Assembly: GCA_029706075.1 (NCBI GenBank)
Contig: JAINUG010000047.1
Coordinates: forward strand, 4,337,830-4,401,829
Length of the DNA stretch: 64,000 nucleotides
Reading direction: 5' to 3'
Source: Aldrovandia affinis
Taxonomy: Eukaryota; Chordata; Actinopteri; Notacanthiformes; Halosauridae
The notes below the pieces were generated by a model. The model saw only the letters and a list, made by a program, of their open reading frames with translations, made no database searches and was not told where the DNA came from. The position numbers were made by a program, and so were the translations under genes. Of this stretch, positions 1 through 11,199 are shown piece after piece (within the stretch, counting starts at the first letter, position 1; every line of letters starts with the position of its first letter).

Positions 1-876
1 TAAATATAGTTTATTAAAGTTGCTAACTTCAGCTTTTAATGGGTGTCTTTATTACAAGTGTGAAGCACTTCTGGGGCTATTAAATATGCTGCATTCTCAT
101 TATCTTAGGGCTGGACGTTTTTTCTCTCCCTAACCCTGTAATTTCTTTCATAAGCAGGGCAGTAGAATTTAACCAAGGGCTAAAAATGTGTGGCTTGTTT
201 TTTGGCAGAGACTCCATGGACTAAGTCTGAGGCCCGTCATCTGCCTAATCCCCATGCTGCTGATGCTGCTTTTCTTTTTCTTTCACATTTGATTTCTGGA
301 ATTGAGTATTAGTTCATGACAATCTCAAAAACGAAAAGGGATGAACGTCACCTATATTTAATATATTATATTATATATGTTAATGACAATCTCAACTAAA
401 TCAACTAAATGTGAACCTATACGGGCAGCAATAACACAAAAAATGATGCTAATTAATATGACATGGACATAGTAGCATAGGAAGCTAATGTTATTTAATC
501 AGAACAGCATTATCTGCTGATTATTGATTGATTGTTTGAGATTATTAATAAAAGTAAATTTTAAAGCTATTCTTACGATGTCCTTCTATTCTCTTATTTG
601 GTGATCTGGGGCTGGGACTTTGTAGTCATGTGACTGAGCAGAATGTGAGGGAATTTGCTCAGTCACCAAGATGGTTTTATAATTGTGAGAAGAGGACAGC
701 AGGGAAGCTGCAAAACAGACACTTAGTTCTCCTTTGTGGAGACTATTACTAACTTCAAGGAGGACTGACAGCTGTGACAATGCTCAGGGGGAGAGGACTT
801 CTTTCCAGCTAACTGTTAAACATTTTCACTGTTAGACACACATGTTAGATACAAACATGTAGCCTGAATGAAAAGC
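1..876. other. AT-rich intergenic sequence, no gene seen
   Basis: No gene, RNA or clear repeat is visible. The stretch is AT-rich with a short TA-rich run near 360-380. The 64-residue open frame at 586-780 on the minus strand has no recognisable motif and is not supported. Confidence 0.6.
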
Positions 877-881
877 GATTG

Positions 882-2460
882 TGTTATGTTCTGCTATGTC
901 TGTTTGGTTTGTTTTTGTACTTTGTTTATTTATTATTCGTCATTCTTGTTTCATTCACGTTCTGTTCCCCGTCTGTCATTGTTCCTGTTTGTTCCGAGAT
1001 CCACTCCTTGTCTTTTGTCATGCACTTCGGGAAATTCTATGTTTCGGTTTTTCCATCTTAGTTTCTAATCTCGTTTTACTTCTTTCTTTCTTTCTATTAC
1101 ACTTTGTATATATTAGTTAGATTTATATATTACTATATGTATATATATAGAAATCAACCTGCGTTGTAATAACCAGGCGTGCAATATCGGACGTAACACT
1201 AAGCCACTTAATAAACAACCACAACCCGTAAGGAGTACCAGTGAAACAGTGGTATAGAAAAGTTATATATATTTATTAATATGAATACATTTGATGATTA
1301 TTCTCTATTTATAACATGGAAGTCCTTTAAAAGACAAAAACAGGTTGCAAGGTCTCACCGGGTAGCCAGCTAGCTGTTCCAGACCCTCGAAGATGATAGG
1401 GGAGGTCTTCTCCTCGGAGTTCCCAAAATGGTATTACGAATAACAATATTTATTAATTAGCAACTAGGCGGATAATCAGAGTAACGCAATCACCAAGCTG
1501 TAATTAACAATGTCGTAAAGAGAACTGATGGCATTCAGGTGGCAACCACTATATATAGTCCCACATCTTTTTAAAAGTCTCCTCCGTGATGTAGCCCAGC
1601 GATGTCCAACTGCATCTTCTCTTGTCACGTTGCTTGGAGGGTTCCCCTGGAAACCATGTGCGTCCTCAAGCAGGTCCCAGCAGGGTAGTGACGCCATCTC
1701 CACCTAACGGGGAGAAATCAAGGAAACACAGCAGCAGGCAAATCCAAAAGGAAACACGAAGTAAAGGGACGTAACAATTACTAACCTACTAAACTACTAA
1801 CATTAGGGATTTAGATTAAGTTACTAACACTACTAATCACTAATTATCTCACGCTTCTAACTATCGCTATCTTTCTCTCTCTTGTTGTCCTATCCCTGTA
1901 CGCTTATCACGTTTCACTTCATTTGCACGCAGATTTCTATATGCGTTCCTCCCCTTCGAACTATTCACGTGTCTGCCTGCTCTTCCAGGTCGTTTATTGT
2001 CTATGTGTTTGTGTCATTCCCAGTCCGTGTCTTTCATTTCCCCTCGTTATTGTATTAACAAATCCCATTGTTTTCACCTGTGTTCCTACCCCTCTCTCCT
2101 CCCAGTCACACCTGATTCCTATTGTGTTTCCCTTCCCTGCTTGTATTTAAGTTCCGTGTTTATGTTCATTTCCTGTCAGAACGTTGATCTTCATTCCCTG
2201 TGCCGATTGTTTGTAAGCCAGAGTCTGTAGCATTTTCCCGAGACACCCCTTCTGTTTTCACTTCGCGTTTGCCTGCCGATTCTGTTTGTTTGCCTTTTCT
2301 GATTTCTTGGTTTTGACTTTTGGATTGTTTGTTGACTACTGTTTGGATTTAGATTTTGTACCTTCGCTACTCTGACTTCTGGTTTTGACCCCTGCCTGAA
2401 TTAAACGTCCCTTTTTGCCTGATCCTGGTCTGCGTCTGGGTCCTTATCCTGTACCTCACA
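882..2460 (+). mobile_element. Solo LTR A of an LTR retroelement (contains nested LTR B)
   Basis: The block starts TGTTATG and ends CTCACA and is flanked by the 5-bp direct duplication GATTG (877-881 and 2461-2465), as expected of a solo LTR. A TATA-like TATTTAAG lies near 2144, and the 3' part is the T-rich, TTTTGACCCC-type sequence common in fish LTRs. A second partial copy of the same family lies at 21717-22095 inside a hAT relic; comparing the two shows that 1134-1776 is an insertion here. No internal region is attached, so Ty3/Gypsy and retroviral origins cannot be separated. It is a fossil. Confidence 0.75.
1134..1776 (-). mobile_element. Probable solo LTR B nested in LTR A
   Basis: This segment is absent from the related copy at 21780-22095 and is flanked by ATTAC (1129-1133 and 1777-1781), so it inserted into LTR A. 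Read on the minus strand it begins TGTTACGTCC and carries a TATATATA box near 1550. The opposite end runs into a TA microsatellite, so that boundary is soft. Family unknown. Confidence 0.5.
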
Positions 2461-2465
2461 GATTG

Positions 2466-2956
2466 ATGTGCACTACATTCATTATCATCATAGTGAGCTC
2501 ATTTCAAGCTGAAATGTTCAGCACCATACTGGGCCAGGCCCTCACACTCCATTAGTGGCACAAGACTATAGATTTCCTTCTGAAAATCCAGCAGACAATC
2601 TGAACTGGGTCCCAACTTCGCACGATCATGCAGCAAAATGTTTCCCCAGGGATGTTTCTTTTTCTAATAATTTTGCTAATGTTTCCCAATATCCTAGTGG
2701 AGCCACTTCCCTGCTTAATGTCTCTCTCTCACAACAAAGATCACAGGCAAATCACAACTCCTGTCTGATTCACAGTTCTTTGGACGTCATGTACACTACT
2801 CCAAAATGCATTGACTAACTCTCCCCCACGCTCCAAGCTGCATCGCCATTAATCGCTTGAGTAAATTCCAGACCCTCCCTAACTTTATCTGTTACAGCGC
2901 TATCTTTTAGTACTCTAGTGCACTTCCTGAAAGTATAATTAGATAAGTATCCTTCC
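2466..2956. other. Intergenic, no gene seen
   Basis: Unique-looking sequence between two solo LTRs. The 87-residue open frame at 2555-2818 on the plus strand has no motif I recognise and no supporting context. Confidence 0.5.
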
Positions 2957-2961
2957 CCTAG

Positions 2962-3497
2962 TGTCACGAATCAACCAGCAAAAGGACATTTCCCCAAGCC
3001 CCAATCAGGAGAAGCGTGAGGCATGCCAGGAATGTGAAGAAACAATCAAGGTCATTACTGACAGCTGGGAACAATTAACCGAGAGGACATTTAACCGACT
3101 GACTCTCTTTGTTAGTTGCTTGGACATTATCTAGCTTTGTTTAGTCGTACCCACTGTTGCTTAGTGTCTCTTGCTCTTTGTGAAATGATTTGTTCGTGTT
3201 CGTGTTCGTGGTCATGGTCGTGGTCATGTTCTCGTTTGTTTATTAGAATTCCAGTGTTTCGTTTATTCCGTGTTTTTTGGAATACGTTTTGGATTTACCG
3301 TTTTACTAGTTTTGTTTGTTCCTACTCATTGGTTATTTTGTTTTGGTTATTAGTGTTGTTACGTGTCTTATCAGACATGGTTTTGTTTTCGTTCCTGCCA
3401 GCATTTAAGTTATAAAAAAATCTTAAACGCGTCTCTGTATCCTGGGTCTCTCTCTATCTCGCCTGAATTTGGTTCCGCATCTACATCAAGCCTGACA
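2962..3497 (+). mobile_element. Solo LTR C
   Basis: The 536-bp block starts TGTCACGAAT and ends AGCCTGACA, with the 5-bp duplication CCTAG on both sides (2957-2961 and 3498-3502). A TATAAAAAAA-type motif lies near 3411. No internal sequence is attached. The short tandem GTTCGTGTTCGTG-like run near 3190-3230 lies inside it. Its family (Ty3/Gypsy or retroviral) cannot be told from the LTR alone. Confidence 0.75.
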
Positions 3498-3502
3498 CCT
3501 AG

Positions 3503-5149
3503 ACATTAACAGAGGTCTCTGTGATTACCTTAATTTCACCTTCCCCTCGATCATCTCCCGGTTGAATTTTTCCTATATGATGGAAATTTCTCTCTACAAC
3601 TCTGTTGGGCTCGTAAATGATGACATGAGGCCGGCTTCTTTAAATCACATACACCCTAGATCACCCACAACAACAGTTCAGTGCACATCTAAGATGAAAA
3701 TGCACATCATTATGTAGACCATTGTTGTGCATCTGCTGACAAGCCAAAATTGAGGCCATATTTTTACATTCTGACATTGTGGAAGTAAACAAGGTAACTG
3801 ACATCCGTGGTAAATGCTTTGCATTGTATGATGTCGTCCTTCTTCTGAAGCTTCAGTTAAGCAGAGCCATTGAAGACATAGGAAAACCTATCCTTGTATA
3901 CTGTTCTTATTACCTTTCCCCCTGTACCCCTTCCACTGATTAATTACTCCCCTGACATAAACCTGTGGTTTTTTTGGTCTTCTAATTGGACCATGACAGG
4001 GTTGGACTATGAGACCGTGTCATTTTTTGTTCAAAGAAGCTTGACGGGGGAGGGTTGAGGGATGGAAGATAGTGACCATGGCAACAGTTTAATGAGCACA
4101 CTGGCTGTCTTTGAACTGGGACAGACTTGCCAGTGGGGAGGCTCAGAAAGCAGTCATATCAGCAGTTTGTAAAATAGAAGCTTCCTCTGGTGGAGCTTCA
4201 AACCTGTAACAACAATAAGTCATTTATAGTCGAAACACGCAATCAAATGTAAATGTTTTTTATTTTTTCGGTCCTATATATTCACGCTGTTAATTGGATT
4301 GGCTGTTGTATAATGGGATATTTGACCTCGGTTCCATGCTGTGTGAAGTTTGCTGGAAATGCACCATCAATCCTGATGTGTGTCAGTGTCATCACTGCTC
4401 CGAAGTTCAAGGCCATATATTGGGAGCTATCCCTCATTGTCACCCTGAATTAATTATAGCCGTAAGTGGAGGCGACAGGGGATTTCACGCGTGACCCTGT
4501 CTGCTCCACCGGTCCGAGACAAACTATCACTTCAGAAAATCCACAAGGTCCCATTGGCCAGATTTCCTTGTCACCCATCACATTTTTCAAATCTGAATGG
4601 GATTCTCATTCCCAAATGAATTAATCTGGAGACTAGATAGATGGCTTTGTATGATCTCAAACTAAACCAAATTAATAATACAAATTCAGTATTTATATAT
4701 ACTGAATGATGACATTGGTCTTACTCTATTCTAGAGTAAAAAAATGTAAAAACAAGAAAAACTGAAAGTTCTTTGATTAATTCATCCACAGTAAACTAAT
4801 TAATTTAACGTGTTATTAATGGCTTGAAACATCTTGCACACATTTGTGGTTTATTATTACTTGTTTTCTTTTTAAATTAACTTTACATTTCTTCAAATCC
4901 AGTCTAAAAGGTTTCCGAATCTCCCTACAGTTCTGTATTATTTTTTTATTGTCCATGGGGCCATACAAACTCAGTAACGTAAAATTAAGATAATATATAT
5001 TTCATCATTCCTACTCTGGCTGTGATGAAAACTGTAGACTTGGAAGTATTGGTTGTTTTGAACATTTCTCTCCAGCCCATATGTGTCTGGTTCTCTGGTA
5101 AGTACACAAAAAAGACTTAACTGAGCAGAAGCATGGAAGTATTGGTATT
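3503..5149. other. Intergenic; 4330-4560 looks like possible conserved non-coding DNA
   Basis: No gene is visible. The part near 4330-4560 is less AT-rich and not obviously repetitive, which is compatible with a conserved non-coding element but not evidence for one. The two overlapping 66-residue frames here (4253-4494) show no domain. Confidence 0.4.
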
Positions 5150-5233
5150 GGCTCCCTCCACAACATCCGGAGGATCCGACCGTTCCTCACCCAAGAGGCC
5201 ACACAACTCCTGGTCCAGGCCTTGGTGATCTTG
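5150..5233 (+). mobile_element. L2 LINE scrap, ORF2 C-terminal part
   Basis: The plus-strand translation reads SLHNIRRIRPFLTQEATQLL followed by VQALV. This is the hallmark region after the reverse transcriptase of fish L2 LINEs (NIRRIRPFL...LVQALV). Homology seems to fade past 5233. It is a short, dead fragment. Confidence 0.6.
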
Positions 5234-5437
5234 TGCCTGGAGTTCGCCAGTTTGAGAGATCCAGCTTGGGAATTTTTCCCAGGATGCCTCTCTCCATCCC
5301 TAATGTCAAATCATAGCTATCATTGGCCCTGCTGTGGTGAAGTTCATCACTTTCACCGAAACTGAATAGTCCTAGTCCTGGTCCATCGCTGTCCTCTGCC
5401 ACATATATTTACATAAATACCACCAATTCTTATTCTA

Positions 5438-5479
5438 ATAATAATAATAATAATAACAATAATAATAATAATAATAATA
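5438..5479 (+). repeat. (AAT)n microsatellite
   Basis: A run of about 14 AAT/ATA trinucleotides, with one interruption, is visible directly. Confidence 0.9.
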
Positions 5480-6130
5480 GACCTGCAAAATTGTACGCAA
5501 ATTTATGAAAAACTTTTCATCAGTTAAGCTGTTGTTGAAATTGGAGGTGCTCATCCTCAGCAAAAAATAATAATATTAACCTTAAACCTTATTTGCTTAT
5601 TAGAAATGTCCTCTTGAATGATGACTTTGAATTAAGAATGCGTTTCTCTTGACTAAGCCCTCACTCTTTATGTTAACCCTGACTCTATTGTTCTAACTGC
5701 CATCTGTTCTACTCAGATACAAAGCAATGATATTCCTATTGGAATTATGAAAACTCTGTTAGAGTTTAATTAATACTGAACGTTTTACTGTGTACTTGTT
5801 CTAGGCCAAGGAAGTCCATTGTGATAGGTCTCCCTGTCAATGCTGTCTGCGCTCTCTCTTGTATCTGTCCTCTAACATGAAGTTCTCCTGAAACACTGAA
5901 ACCGTTCCGCTCTACTTTTCTATGTTTTGAAACCTGTCCTGTAACTGTATCGTATTGTATTGCCTTCAGTTCTACTAGCTGTGGGGTATTAGGTAAATTG
6001 TATCCATAATGATGTGTCACAGTCCTGTTTCTGTACTTGCACTGTCTGTGGAATAAAAACAGCCACATCTGCAAACATTTGACTTCAGAAAAAAATAATG
6101 ACACCCATTTTTTAATTAAAAAGAATTTTC
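5480..6130. other. Intergenic, no gene seen
   Basis: No motif-bearing gene. A 112-codon minus-strand open frame at 5766-6104 shows no recognised domain; it may be chance. Confidence 0.4.
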
Positions 6131-6420
6131 GGGCCTCCCGGGTGGTCTAGTGGTTACAACGTTTGACGCTGGCCACTGCAAATGGGGTTCAATTCCACTG
6201 GCCGTGCCAGTGTCGGCTCTGGCCGGGAGTGCCACCGGGGGTGGAGATTGGCTGACCGCCCCAGGGAGGGGGGAGGGAAGCCGACAGGAAGTTTGCTGCA
6301 AACAGGAGTGGCTCTGTAGTACCGGAGTTACGGTCGACAGCCTGGAAAGTGCCGTCTTGGAGGACGCGATACTTCACCTTTGTCACTGCCGGTCACAGGG
6401 CTACGGCAGCGAAATCATAA
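6131..6420 (+). mobile_element. tRNA-derived SINE with GC-rich body
   Basis: The head has a polymerase III A box (GGTGGTCTAGTGGTTA, near 6141) and a B box (GGTTCAATTCC, 6185-6195). The A-box side resembles tRNA-Glu/Asp. A GC-rich body of about 200 bp follows, unlike the AT-rich surroundings. Open frames on both strands here are by-products of the repeat. No L2-type tail is visible, so the partner LINE is not known. Confidence 0.7.
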
Positions 6421-7018
6421 TATGAGGGAGTGATTGATATGAAAAATAGAGGATGTAATTGGCTACTAAATTGCGATGAAAAATCGGAAACAAATTATTT
6501 AAAAAAATTGATTTTCACCACTCGTCTGAGAAATAAATTAATGTTAGTGCTGTAGGACAAATGTGAATCATAGTAGCATTGACCTACTTTAACATTTTGC
6601 TCCCTCCATCAGCTCAACTAAAGCTGGGAGCTTATTTGTATGACGTTACAGAATGTTAGTGATCCTATAGACCACTGTTTGTCCTAAGCAACATAGCCTA
6701 AGGCTGCTCACCCATGCTTGTACCTATTAAACAGCTTGTATTGTTTCATTTCCAAAGGTGGGGGGAATTTGGAGAGACACACAAATTACAATGCGGACAC
6801 ACAAAAACACTGACGAAAACGGATAAAGTTATGGGACTAATCTGAACATCAAAAACCAATATCTTATATTGTGTCATAATATTTCTAAATATGATGTATT
6901 TTGAATGCATTTTCACTGGCATTTACTTCCCCATGGTTGTTTCTGTTTTATTTTTGTGATGATTGATTCTACCTTTCTATTAACAACCATAACTGACTAA
7001 TAACTAACTAAGTAATTT
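6421..7018. other. Intergenic, no gene seen
   Basis: AT-rich sequence with no recognisable gene or repeat. Confidence 0.5.
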
Positions 7019-7089
7019 GTGTGGCTCAGTTGGTAGAGCATAGTGTTGGCAACGCATAGGTTGTGGGTTCAATTCCCACTGGGGCCACA
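7019..7089 (+). mobile_element. tRNA-like SINE head (family shared with 19087, 39324, 58656)
   Basis: The stretch carries an A box (TGGCTCAGTTGGTAGAGC) and a B box (GGTTCAATTCC) in a 70-bp tRNA-like unit. The same unit appears reversed at 19087-19228, 39324-39461 and 58656-58795, each time joined to an L2-type tail. Here only the head is clear. It is a SINE rather than a working tRNA gene because it recurs with a shared 3' extension. Confidence 0.75.
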
Positions 7090-9360
7090 TTTCTGTGGGG
7101 GCAAGTACCCTCCATGGACATGCCTGCTTTTATGTACTTAGACAAGAATACTGAAGAGAGAGAGCATTAAGCACTACGCACTGAGTGCTAAAATCACTTC
7201 TGGGGAAAATTACTGAGAGATCCAGTTGCATCTTTCTTTGTTAGCAGCAGATTGTATTTGACAGAATTTGAAGCTGGAAAAATGAGGACATACAGCAAGT
7301 GGTGGACTACTTGGGACAGAAATACAGATTCCTCTCCAGCACAACAGACTGCGAACTCTGGCAAAGGGAGCTTTGCATTTCCTCCATCCCTTCTGCTGGT
7401 AACGGCACAGATTTGGCGATTAAATAGGGTAACCTTCATCGAACCTGAAACACCCAAACAAACCAGGGTTTAGACAGATCCCTCAAGGGACCATATGCAA
7501 ATTCAGACTCGCTGCTGGATACTATTCACACCATTGGACATCAAACTAACCACACTTCTATATGCTAATTATTGTCTGCATACACTAAACCTGTTGATAC
7601 TCAGCTTAAAAAGAAAGAAAGACAGACAGACAAAGAAGAAGAGACTATATAACATATAATTTTTAATCTCAGAAGTACACAAATACATACATAGAACATG
7701 CTGGCAGATATAATAGCAATACATACACAATACACATAAGCTATAAATATTACTATTTATTTATATTATTTTCATTGTATTCAATTATACAATATTTTAG
7801 GCAAACTGAAGTTTTGAAGTAGGCTGTAAGGTTTATCTCCAATCAATGTGCATTATAGATGGTCTCGGGGCAATGTGTGTGATGGTCGGGGTGCTGGTTT
7901 GGGCCCCCAATTTGCATCTCATACAGAGAAGGATTTGCATGAAGGAACTGAAAAGGAATGCTTGCAGGGGTTAATTACACAGGAGGGAGAGAACAGGTTT
8001 GGACAATTTATATGGTGATTAACATCAAGATGCTTGTTCTCCAGAAAAAGAAAGAAAGGGAAAATTCATAGAATCCCACCACTGCAGCTTTTTATTCCCT
8101 CTTTTCAATTTTTAATTGGATTCTTTGTTGCTGAGACAAACACAAAACCCATGCTGAATTATATTAGCTGCTGGAGAATGGAGATATGCCACAAGCACGG
8201 GCCCCTGAATTCCACCTTAATTATACTAAAGTGACCAAAAATATTTTTTTCATTAAGCATTGTTTGTGCCGTTATGAAAAGAGGAAGCAAAGTTGTTTAT
8301 TTGACTGTAAACAATGCCCGTAAGATATTTTATTTAAAGCTCACTACTAATTAAAATGTGCTTACAAAAAAATTACTGAATGATTAAAGCCTGTGTGCCG
8401 AATACAAAAAATGAAACAATATTTTAAATGATCTAAGTTGTTCTGAATTGTAAAAGAAAATGAAAACTAAAATGGTTATTTTTAGTTTTTTTTTAATCTT
8501 AAAATGACCAGCAGCACATTATGTATGTCTTTCCAAACTGATTGGACTCATCAAGCTATAAAATAGCTGGCAAATACATCCCTCTGTGCTAACAGCAGTG
8601 CGAATATCAACAGTAATATAACACACTCTCCACATTCTCCATATGCACTATCCTTGGGGAATTAAACATAAGATAAACCTGTTACGAGCAGCAAAGATTC
8701 TGCAAGAGCTCTGCATTATGTTGGCTCTTCTGTCAGGGATGTGCTCATCCTTGGGCTCCTTTGTGATATGGATCCCCTGAGATCCCGTTTGAAACAAAAA
8801 TGCCTCAAGTCTTTTGTCATTGTACCTAATTCAGCAGGACAAGGGTTTTGACACCCGCTTCAAACCACTCGGCTCGTTGCCCCGTGATAAAGATTTGCTT
8901 GTTAACCCCCCTCCTGCCAATCCCTGCCTCTTCGTTTGTGAGATGGTCTTAAACCCCCCCTTCCCCATAGCCTCCCCGCAAAAGTAATTCTTCAGAGCAG
9001 AGTGCAGAGAACAAACACAAAGGAGTTTTCAAGTACTGTAATAGAAAGGGTTTATTCTTCCAAACAATGATCAGAATAATAAAGAACTGAGTGACAGGCC
9101 TCATCTGTCATTAGGGCCCAGAAGAAAATGTGGGCTGGGCACTCGCATGGTGGCTATTGTGTGACCTGCTCCTGGACTTGATTATTCATTAGGTCTGCTT
9201 TCACTGGGTTTACAAACTCATTATTGGGCTAAATAATGGGGCTAAAAAGATCAAATCAACTTTGGTCAAAGTGAGAGTGAGGGTTGCCAACCTTAATTAA
9301 TAAGGTTGCCATTTTACTAGCAAATTGAATGAGGGTCATCATGTACAAGTGCTTTCAGAT
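7090..9360. other. Intergenic; no gene, possible conserved non-coding DNA near 8580-9240
   Basis: No coding or RNA gene is visible. Short open frames (for example 7252-7473) lack motifs. The section 8580-9240 has moderate GC and no repeat signs and could be a conserved element, which only alignment would show. Confidence 0.4.
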
Positions 9361-9363
9361 GTA

Positions 9364-10472
9364 CACTATCAGTCAAAGGTTTTAGAACACCCCAATTTTT
9401 CCAGTTTTTACTGAAATTTAAGCAGTTCAACTCCAGTGAATAACCTGAAATGGTACAAAGGTAAGCGGTAAACTGCCAGAGGTTAAAAAAAAAAGTTTAG
9501 GTTACCAAAAACGGAAAAATTCTGCACATTTCAGAGTTATAAAAAAAGGCCCTTTTCAGGGAACAAGTAATGGGTTAACAATTTACAGCTGTTCTGCAGC
9601 AATGGAAGTAAATTAAGCCTTGAAAGTTGGTGCAAACAATTCCTACAGGTGTCCCAACTTTTGTTGATTACTTACAAACCCTCTGTCTGTATAAAAGCAG
9701 TGTTGGAACAGACTGTGTTACTACACCCTCTGAAGCATTATTTGGACAATATTGCACTGCAGGAAGTAGTATATTGCTACCATAATGGCAAGAAAAAGGC
9801 AATTAACAAAGGAAGACAGACAGACCATTATAACCCTTAAAAGTGTAGGTCTTTCCTTTAGAGAAATTGCAAAGAAGGCCAAGGTGTCAGTGAGTACAGT
9901 TTCCTACACCATCACAAGGCACTTGGAAACTGGAGGAAACTCTGACAGGAAGAGGTCTGGAAGACCCAAAGCCACAACAAAATCAGAAGACAAGTTTCTG
10001 AGAGTCAACAGCTTGCGTGATAGGCGACTCACAGGACAACAGCTTCAAGCACAGCTTAACACTGGTTGAAGTAAGGAAGTCTCAACTGTTCAACTGTGAA
10101 GAGAAGACTTCGAGCTGCAGGTTTGACAGGTCAAGTGGTAGTAAGAAAGCCATTGCTAAGATGGAAAAATAATAAAAGCACCGCCAGTGGACTGATGAAT
10201 CAAAATGTGAAATCTTCGGTTCATCACGCAGGGTTTTTGTACGCCGTTGAGTAGGCGAAAGGATGGTTCCTCAGTGTGTGACACCAACTGTCAAATGGTC
10301 TGGGGCATGATGGTCTGGGGCTATTTTGCTGGATCCAGAGTCGGCGACTTGCACAGAGTGACTGGCACCCTGAACCAAAAGGGCTACCACAGCATTTTGC
10401 AGCCCCATGCAATACCCTCTGGTCTATGCCTAGTTGGTCAGGGGTTCATCCTACAGCAAGATAATGACCCAT
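9364..10472 (+). mobile_element. Tc1-like DNA transposon, right end missing
   Basis: The left inverted repeat begins CACTATCAGTCAAAGG just after a TA (9362-9363), the Tc1 target. A long subterminal region matches the left side of the copy at 44401. A transposase reading frame follows and the element stops abruptly after the second catalytic Asp, so the right third and right terminal repeat are absent. It cannot move on its own. Confidence 0.85.
9785..10472 (+). pseudogene. Tc1-like transposase, broken
   Basis: The N-terminus (from 9785, ATG) reads MARKRQLTKEDRQTIITLK and holds the paired helix-turn-helix DNA-binding region, with FREIAKKAKVS and the GRPKATT linker at about residues 24-65. The frame closes at 10069. 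The catalytic domain continues in other frames: DESKCEIFG (first Asp) near 10195, VWGYFAG near 10315 and FILQQDNDP (second Asp) near 10446. The third acidic residue lies beyond the truncation. At least two frame changes plus the 3' loss make it non-functional. The enzyme family cuts and pastes DNA at TA sites. Confidence 0.85.
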
Positions 10473-10867
10473 AAGTAGCGAACACAATTAAGTCCCTTTC
10501 ACATTACAAAACCCATTGTTTTAACTGGATGAGCCACCCAACAACCCTAAGATCACAAATATTTAATACTGAGCAGGTGTTATTATCGTGTGTCCTTTTT
10601 ACAGGCTATTATATGAACCAACAGGCTAAGAATGTTCTGAATTAAAATAATTTGCATTGCTAGTCAGAAGCTACAGGTATGTATGCTCATATAATAGATT
10701 ATAATAGAATAATAGAATGTCCGTGTCCCAATTTGGGAATTTGTCTTGGACATATGGAACTACAGTATGGGCTCATAATTTACATATAATGATAATACTC
10801 TAAACTCCATACACCAGCATAAAGGTGTTTTACATTGGGGTTTTACATTTACAACTGTTATTCATAA
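10473..10867. other. Intergenic, no gene seen
   Basis: AT-rich sequence after the broken Tc1 end. No gene or repeat recognised. Confidence 0.5.
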
Positions 10868-11199
10868 GGGGGCATTTACTAAGAAAGGCATTCGAATCTG
10901 CAAATGATTGTGAAGGTTTGCATGGCTCTTGTTCTCAGGTATTTACTCAGGAAATTAGGCAAAGGAAGACAATTACAAGCTGTCACTTTAAATATCGTTA
11001 GCTGCTATTAAAAGCTAGTTTGATGGTGAGGTTTCCATCTTAATGAGTGTCATGATCTGACGGTATATGGGGTTTTCTCTAATGTTTAATGTATGCAAAC
11101 CCCACTGCGCATGTGGAGTAAATACTCCTCCACTAGTATGTGCTCCATGGTGGTTTTACAGGTCCAAAACCCCCAAGAAACATTCGGTAAATCTGGGCC
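10868..11199. mobile_element. Possible Harbinger-type MITE
   Basis: The left end GGGGGCATTTACTAAG and the right end GGTAAATCTGGGCC are imperfect inverted repeats that resemble the ends of the element at 40760-41439. No coding capacity. Target duplication not clear, so the call is tentative. Confidence 0.35.

Noticed and set aside
2555-2818. 87-codon open frame between two LTRs
   Set aside because: No motif or repeat match recognised and nothing nearby supports a gene.
5766-6104. 112-codon minus-strand open frame as a host exon
   Set aside because: No recognised domain, no splice context that I could confirm and AT-rich surroundings. It remains possible but unsupported.
6150-6425. 91-codon open frame
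   Set aside because: It lies wholly inside the GC-rich tRNA-derived SINE.
7019-7089. Functional tRNA gene
   Set aside because: The same unit recurs with an L2-type tail at three other places, so it is a SINE head. The acceptor ends do not pair cleanly.
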